This document shows positions 60,563 through 64,000 of a DNA stretch of 64,000 nt, in pieces. The DNA lies in assembly GCF_014596565.1 (NCBI RefSeq), contig NZ_NOIN01000010.1, positions 1 to 64,000 on the forward strand, in the 5' to 3' direction. The translations under genes and the position numbers were made by a program. The notes under the pieces are model-generated. The model had not been told where the DNA came from. It worked only from the letters and a program-made list of their open reading frames with translations, and made no database searches. The DNA comes from Pseudomonas sp. PSB18 (GTDB lineage: Bacteria; Pseudomonadota; Gammaproteobacteria; Pseudomonadales; Pseudomonadaceae). The number at the start of each line of letters is the position of its first letter. Position 1 is the stretch's first letter.

Positions 60563-61530
60563 TTCACCATCTCCGGACGTTCCACATCGACCCAGACGAA
60601 CTTGTGCGGGTCCAGCTGGGTTTCCTGGTCCAGGCGATAGGCGGCCAACTTGCCGTAGAGCACCGCGCTGTAGTCCAGGCACGCCAGGTTCGCGCGGATC
60701 GGCGCGGGTTTGCCGCTGCGCCAGTAGTGACCGACAAACAGCAGTGGCTCATCGGCGCCGTAGCGCAGCAGGTTGTTCTTTTCATCCGGGGACAGTGGCC
60801 TGCGTGCCACCGGCTCGGGCAAGGCATCGGGTTGGAACACGATGTCCCCGTAGGTTTTCGGATCGTCCTCCCAGAACTTGGTGCGGAAGAAGGAACGGGT
60901 CAGGCCATCGCCCCCGGTCAGGGTCATGCCGTGGGGCAGGCGCATGTCGGTGCCTCGCAGCAGGCGATCGAACACCGTGCAGGCGAAACTGCCCGCCTGC
61001 GCCGAAGCCTGGAGAAACGGTTCGTCGATCCGACCGTCCGGGAACAGGCCCCGCAACGGTTCGATCAGGCCGGCATCCCAGCAGGCATGCACCACCCGGA
61101 AACGACCGGCGTCGACAAACAGCGGCAGCTCGTAGAACCACTGGAGGAAGTCGTGCCATTCGTCGGGGTATTGCTCGAACTGGGTCAGGGTTTCCTTGAG
61201 CAGACGGGCATGGCGCGGCGTGTGTTCACGCACATGGCGCTGGCCGCTGCCGGGCGGTGCCGGCGTGCTCCAACCCAGGGCGTTGAACTCGTGGTTGCCC
61301 ATGATGCACAACGCCTGGCCGGCCACCACCATGTCGTGGACGATGTGCAACGCCTCGCGGATCCGCGGCCCACGGTCGATGATATCGCCCAGGAACACGG
61401 CCATGCGCGACGGATGCCGCCAGACCCCGCCCTGCTTGTGGTAACCGAGTCGGTCCAGCAGGTGTTCCAGGGTCAGGGCGCATCCGTGCACGTCACCGAT
61501 CAGATCGTAACTGCGCGCAGGATCGAGCAT
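60559..61530 (-). CDS. Calcineurin-like metallophosphoesterase
   Basis: 323 residues with the full PPP-type metal motif set: GDVHG (13-17), GDIIDRG (48-54), GNHE (~78-81), VHACW and GHYW near the C-terminus. Related proteins include ApaH/PrpE-like hydrolases and bis-phosphate phosphatases; the substrate cannot be told from sequence. It starts one base inside the nadK stop (TGATG) and ends overlapping the rhomboid start (ATGA), so all three are tightly coupled. Confidence 0.9.
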   Translation of the reverse strand: MLDPARSYDLIGDVHGCALTLEHLLDRLGYHKQGGVWRHPSRMAVFLGDIIDRGPRIREALHIVHDMVVAGQALCIMGNHEFNALGWSTPAPPGSGQRHVREHTPRHARLLKETLTQFEQYPDEWHDFLQWFYELPLFVDAGRFRVVHACWDAGLIEPLRGLFPDGRIDEPFLQASAQAGSFACTVFDRLLRGTDMRLPHGMTLTGGDGLTRSFFRTKFWEDDPKTYGDIVFQPDALPEPVARRPLSPDEKNNLLRYGADEPLLFVGHYWRSGKPAPIRANLACLDYSAVLYGKLAAYRLDQETQLDPHKFVWVDVERPEMVK

Positions 61531-62420
61531 CAGTCGCCTCTACCTCCCAATCGACTGCCCCAGCCGAGCTTGGTCCGGCAGACTTCATAATAATTGTGAT
61601 CCAGCGGATGGATCAGGCGCAGCTTCTGCGCCTTCTTGCTGACGGTGATGGTGTCGCCCGGCGCGCAGGTGAAATGGTTCTGGCCATCGCAGGACACTTG
61701 CGGGTAGATCTGCATATCCTTGGACACTACGATTTTCAGCTCACTGTTGCCATCGACCACGATGGGTCGCCCAGACAAGGTATGGGGGTACATGGGCACA
61801 ATCACAATAGCGTCGAGCTTGGGGTGCATGATCGGGCCACCGGCGGACAGCGCGTAGGCGGTGGAACCGGTGGGCGTGGCGACGATCAGGCCGTCGGCCT
61901 TCTGGCTGCAGACGAACTGGCCGTCGATGTACAGCTCGAATTCGATCATGCGCGTGGATTTGCCGGGGTGCAGCACCACGTCGTTGAGGGCGTCGCCCTG
62001 GCCGATGGCCTCGGCGTGACGGCGGACCTCGGCTTGCAGCAGGAAGCGGTTTTCCACCAGATAATGGCCGTCGAGCACCTCGGCCACTTTGGTTTCCAGC
62101 TCGTCTGGGCGGATATCGGTGAGGAAACCGAGGCTGCCGCGGTTGATCCCCAACACCGGAATGTTGTGCCGCGCCAGGGCCCGTGCGGCTCCCAGCAGGC
62201 TGCCGTCGCCGCCGACCACGATAACCATGTCGCAGACCTCGCCGAGCATCTTGCGCGACGAGGTCTGCAGGCCATGGCCCGGCAGCACTTCGGCGATGGT
62301 ATCTTCGAGGATCACATGCAGGTGCCGCTCCAGGAGAAAACGTTTGAGGCGGCGAACGGTGTCCAGGACCTGCGAACTGCCCAGGCGACCGATGATGCCG
62401 ATATTACGAAATTGCTCCAT
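61530..62420 (-). CDS. nadK: NAD kinase
   Basis: 296 residues, the normal length. Motifs: GGDGSLLGAAR (Asp72 as catalytic base), NRGSLGFLTD and TPTGSTAYALSAGGPI. It phosphorylates NAD to NADP with ATP in the cytoplasm. AGGAG ends 4 bases before the ATG at 62420. It heads the coupled string with the phosphoesterase and rhomboid genes, and its promoter should lie in the 103 bp shared with the divergent DUF1853 gene. Confidence 0.97.
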   Translation of the reverse strand: MEQFRNIGIIGRLGSSQVLDTVRRLKRFLLERHLHVILEDTIAEVLPGHGLQTSSRKMLGEVCDMVIVVGGDGSLLGAARALARHNIPVLGINRGSLGFLTDIRPDELETKVAEVLDGHYLVENRFLLQAEVRRHAEAIGQGDALNDVVLHPGKSTRMIEFELYIDGQFVCSQKADGLIVATPTGSTAYALSAGGPIMHPKLDAIVIVPMYPHTLSGRPIVVDGNSELKIVVSKDMQIYPQVSCDGQNHFTCAPGDTITVSKKAQKLRLIHPLDHNYYEVCRTKLGWGSRLGGRGD

Positions 62421-62523
62421 GGGGCTCCTGCAAGGGTCTGCGGCGGGCGAAAAACCCGATTATGGGCGAAAGCGGCCCATAGACAAAATTCTTTAAGCCT
62501 TCCCTACAGGCTATGCTCGCAAA

Positions 62524-63489
62524 ATGATCCTGTTTCCCGAATTGCTGGACCTGCCCCGCCGCTTGCGCCATCCCGAGGTGCGCGATCTTGCGTGGGTGAT
62601 ACTCGCCCCGCCGATGCTCATCGACACGCCCTGGCCCCAACGTCATCCCCTGACCGGCAGCGACTGGGTGCAACACCCCCATCGGCTGGAACATTGGCTG
62701 CAGCAGCTGGACCGCGACAGCTACCCGTTGCTGCACTGGCTGTCCCAGGGACGAACCCAGCGCCTGGGCCTCTATTACGAACGGTTATGGCAATTTGCTG
62801 TGCAACATGCGCCGGGCATCGAACTGATCGCCGCGAACCTGCCGATCCGCCGCGAAGGCCAGACCCTGGGTGAACTCGACCTGCTGCTGCGCGACAAGGA
62901 CGGCATCCATCACCTGGAACTGGCGATCAAGTTGTACCTCGGACCGCAACAGGGTGATGGCCGGGACCCTGCGCAATGGCTTGGCCCGGGCTGCCATGAC
63001 CGGCTCGACCGTAAACTGACCCATCTGCGGGAACACCAGCTACCGATCTCGGCACGCCCGGAGAGCCGTGAAGCCCTGGCGGCACTGGGCATTGAACCCT
63101 CGGGCCTCGAGCGGTTCCGCTCCGAACTCTGGCTGGGAGGCTACCTGCTCTATCCCTGGCCCGGACAGGCCGAACCGCCAAGTGGCGCGCACCCCAGACA
63201 CCTGCGGGGCAGCTGGCTGCGCCACCGGGACTGGCCGGCGTTCATCGCCCAGCGTCCGCCGGGTCGCTGGCAACCCCTGCCCCGCGCCGCCTGGCTGGCC
63301 CCGGCCCACTATCCAGCGGAGCAGACCTGGAGCACCGCTCAACTGGACGCCTGGCGAACGGCCCTGGACCCGATGGCGCCTGCACAGTTGATGGTGCGCC
63401 TGAATGAAAACGCCGGAGGTGAGTGGGAAGAGGCCGAGCGGGTGTTCCTGGTGGCGGATCCGTGGCCGGATGTGCCGGGCAATGGTTGA
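62524..63489 (+). CDS. DUF1853 protein, possible PD-(D/E)xK nuclease fold
   Basis: 321 residues with no signal peptide. The N-terminus (ELLDLPRRLRHPEVRDLAW) and the middle segment TLGELDLLLRDKDGIHHLELAIKLYL are those of DUF1853. The latter has the spacing of a PD-(D/E)xK core: Asp in GELDLL, then a beta strand with ELAIK. By family resemblance it may be a nuclease, but activity is not known to me. It diverges from nadK across 103 bp. Confidence 0.85.
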   Translation: MILFPELLDLPRRLRHPEVRDLAWVILAPPMLIDTPWPQRHPLTGSDWVQHPHRLEHWLQQLDRDSYPLLHWLSQGRTQRLGLYYERLWQFAVQHAPGIELIAANLPIRREGQTLGELDLLLRDKDGIHHLELAIKLYLGPQQGDGRDPAQWLGPGCHDRLDRKLTHLREHQLPISARPESREALAALGIEPSGLERFRSELWLGGYLLYPWPGQAEPPSGAHPRHLRGSWLRHRDWPAFIAQRPPGRWQPLPRAAWLAPAHYPAEQTWSTAQLDAWRTALDPMAPAQLMVRLNENAGGEWEEAERVFLVADPWPDVPGNG

Positions 63490-63512
63490 ATTCAGCGGTG
63501 CCTGAGCGGGCC

Positions 63513-63610
63513 CCATCGCGAGCAGGCTCGCTCCCACAATGGATCTCCAGTGAACACAAATTTTGTGATTGCCCTGGATCCCCTGTGGGAGCGAGCCTGC
63601 TCGCGATAGC
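63513..63610. repeat. REPIN
   Basis: ATCGCGAGCAGGCTCGCTCC (left arm) and GTGGGAGCGAGCCTGCTCGC (right arm) flank a ~45-base spacer between the convergent DUF1853 and arsB genes. Confidence 0.9.
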
Positions 63611-63621
63611 GTCGCTACGGT

Positions 63622-64000
63622 CTAGAACGACAAGCGCAACGCCAACGCAGCCAACGTCACCAGCAACACCGGCACCGTCAACACCACCCCGACCTTGAAG
63701 TAATAGCCCCAGCCAATCCGGATATCCTTGCGCGCCAGCACATGCAGCCATAGCAGCGTTGCCAAGCTACCGATCGGCGTGATCTTCGGCCCCAGGTCGC
63801 TGCCGATGACATTGGCGTAGACCATCGCCTCCTTCACGGCACCGGTGGCATGGCTGGCGTCAATGGATAACGCACCGACCAGCACCGTTGGCAGGTTGTT
63901 CATGACCGACGAGAGCAACGCCGTCAACACCCCAGTGCCCATGGCCGCGCCCCACACGCCGTAACCGGCGAACACGTCGAGCCAGCGGGCCAGGGAGTCG
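63622..64000 (-). CDS. arsB: Arsenite efflux pump ArsB, C-terminal part (runs off the window)
   Basis: About 126 residues are visible; the frame stays open to the window edge, so the gene starts beyond base 64000. The segments LLSSVMNNLPTVLVGALSI, YANVIGSDLGPKITPIGSLA and TLLWLHVLARKDIRIGWGYY are those of ArsB's last helices, which in the full protein form a 12-span arsenite/antimonite:proton antiporter. The C-terminus (VTLAALALRLSF) is complete. The usual neighbours arsR and arsC would lie to the right, outside the window. Confidence 0.9.
   Translation of the reverse strand, partial: DSLARWLDVFAGYGVWGAAMGTGVLTALLSSVMNNLPTVLVGALSIDASHATGAVKEAMVYANVIGSDLGPKITPIGSLATLLWLHVLARKDIRIGWGYYFKVGVVLTVPVLLVTLAALALRLSF

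Noticed and set aside
59642..60640. His/Gln-rich plus-strand frame opposite the rhomboid gene
   Set aside because: Its Gln/His richness is the mirror of Leu/Val-rich membrane helices of the rhomboid protease.

Overview
This window looks like a chromosomal segment from a Pseudomonas of the P. fluorescens / P. corrugata group. The reasons are high G+C, many Pseudomonas-type REP/REPIN palindromes between genes (for example the core GCGAGCAGGCTCGC), a typical pseudomonad housekeeping block (pepN, DUF2797, DUF1315, rhomboid protease, phosphoesterase, nadK), and two lipopeptide-type nonribosomal peptide systems side by side.

Nt 1-19874 holds the 3' end of a large NRPS locus: one synthetase cut by the window edge and one complete 4525-residue synthetase. 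Adenylation codes read by eye give, in order, a homoserine-like, a histidine-like (both by recall), Thr, Thr and an acidic residue. The last module has no adenylation domain (C-T-TE). This is the layout of the syringomycin / cormycin / thanamycin / nunamycin family, whose ninth residue (4-chloro-Thr) is loaded in trans. The trans-loading genes are not in this window. The complete synthetase also carries two condensation domains in a row, the second with an altered active-site motif.

Nt 19917-20345 is a tandem REPIN array of ~133-bp period. It separates the first locus from a second one (20381-31761): glycosyltransferase, dimodular Ser-Pro NRPS, FAD monooxygenase and a LuxR-type regulator. This matches the brabantamide (bra) cyclocarbamate lipopeptide cluster. 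A ~100-bp promoter-like block is shared upstream of the glycosyltransferase and of the regulator, so both may answer to the same factor. An orphan outer-membrane efflux lipoprotein and a small DUF2158-like protein follow.

Nt 34012-39621 encodes a 1869-residue modular mannuronan C5-epimerase with RTX repeats and an inserted SGNH O-acetylesterase domain (PsmE-like). Nt 39920-46859 is a pentonate (L-arabinonate or D-xylonate type) catabolic locus: semialdehyde dehydrogenase, FAH-family dehydratase, MFS permease, a divergent IlvD/Edd-family dehydratase and a FadR-type GntR regulator. Two matching GntR operators lie in the divergent promoter region. Nt 47001-51707 is a solitary giant DUF6543 (dermonecrotic-toxin-like) protein.

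The rest (51870-64000) is mostly conserved chromosome: an MMPL/YCF48 envelope pair, pepN with a duplicated fossil of its own 3' end, two tightly coupled gene strings ending in small conserved proteins, a rhomboid protease, a phosphoesterase and NAD kinase, a DUF1853 gene, and the C-terminus of an ArsB arsenite pump running off the window. I saw no tRNA, rRNA, insertion sequence, prophage or CRISPR.
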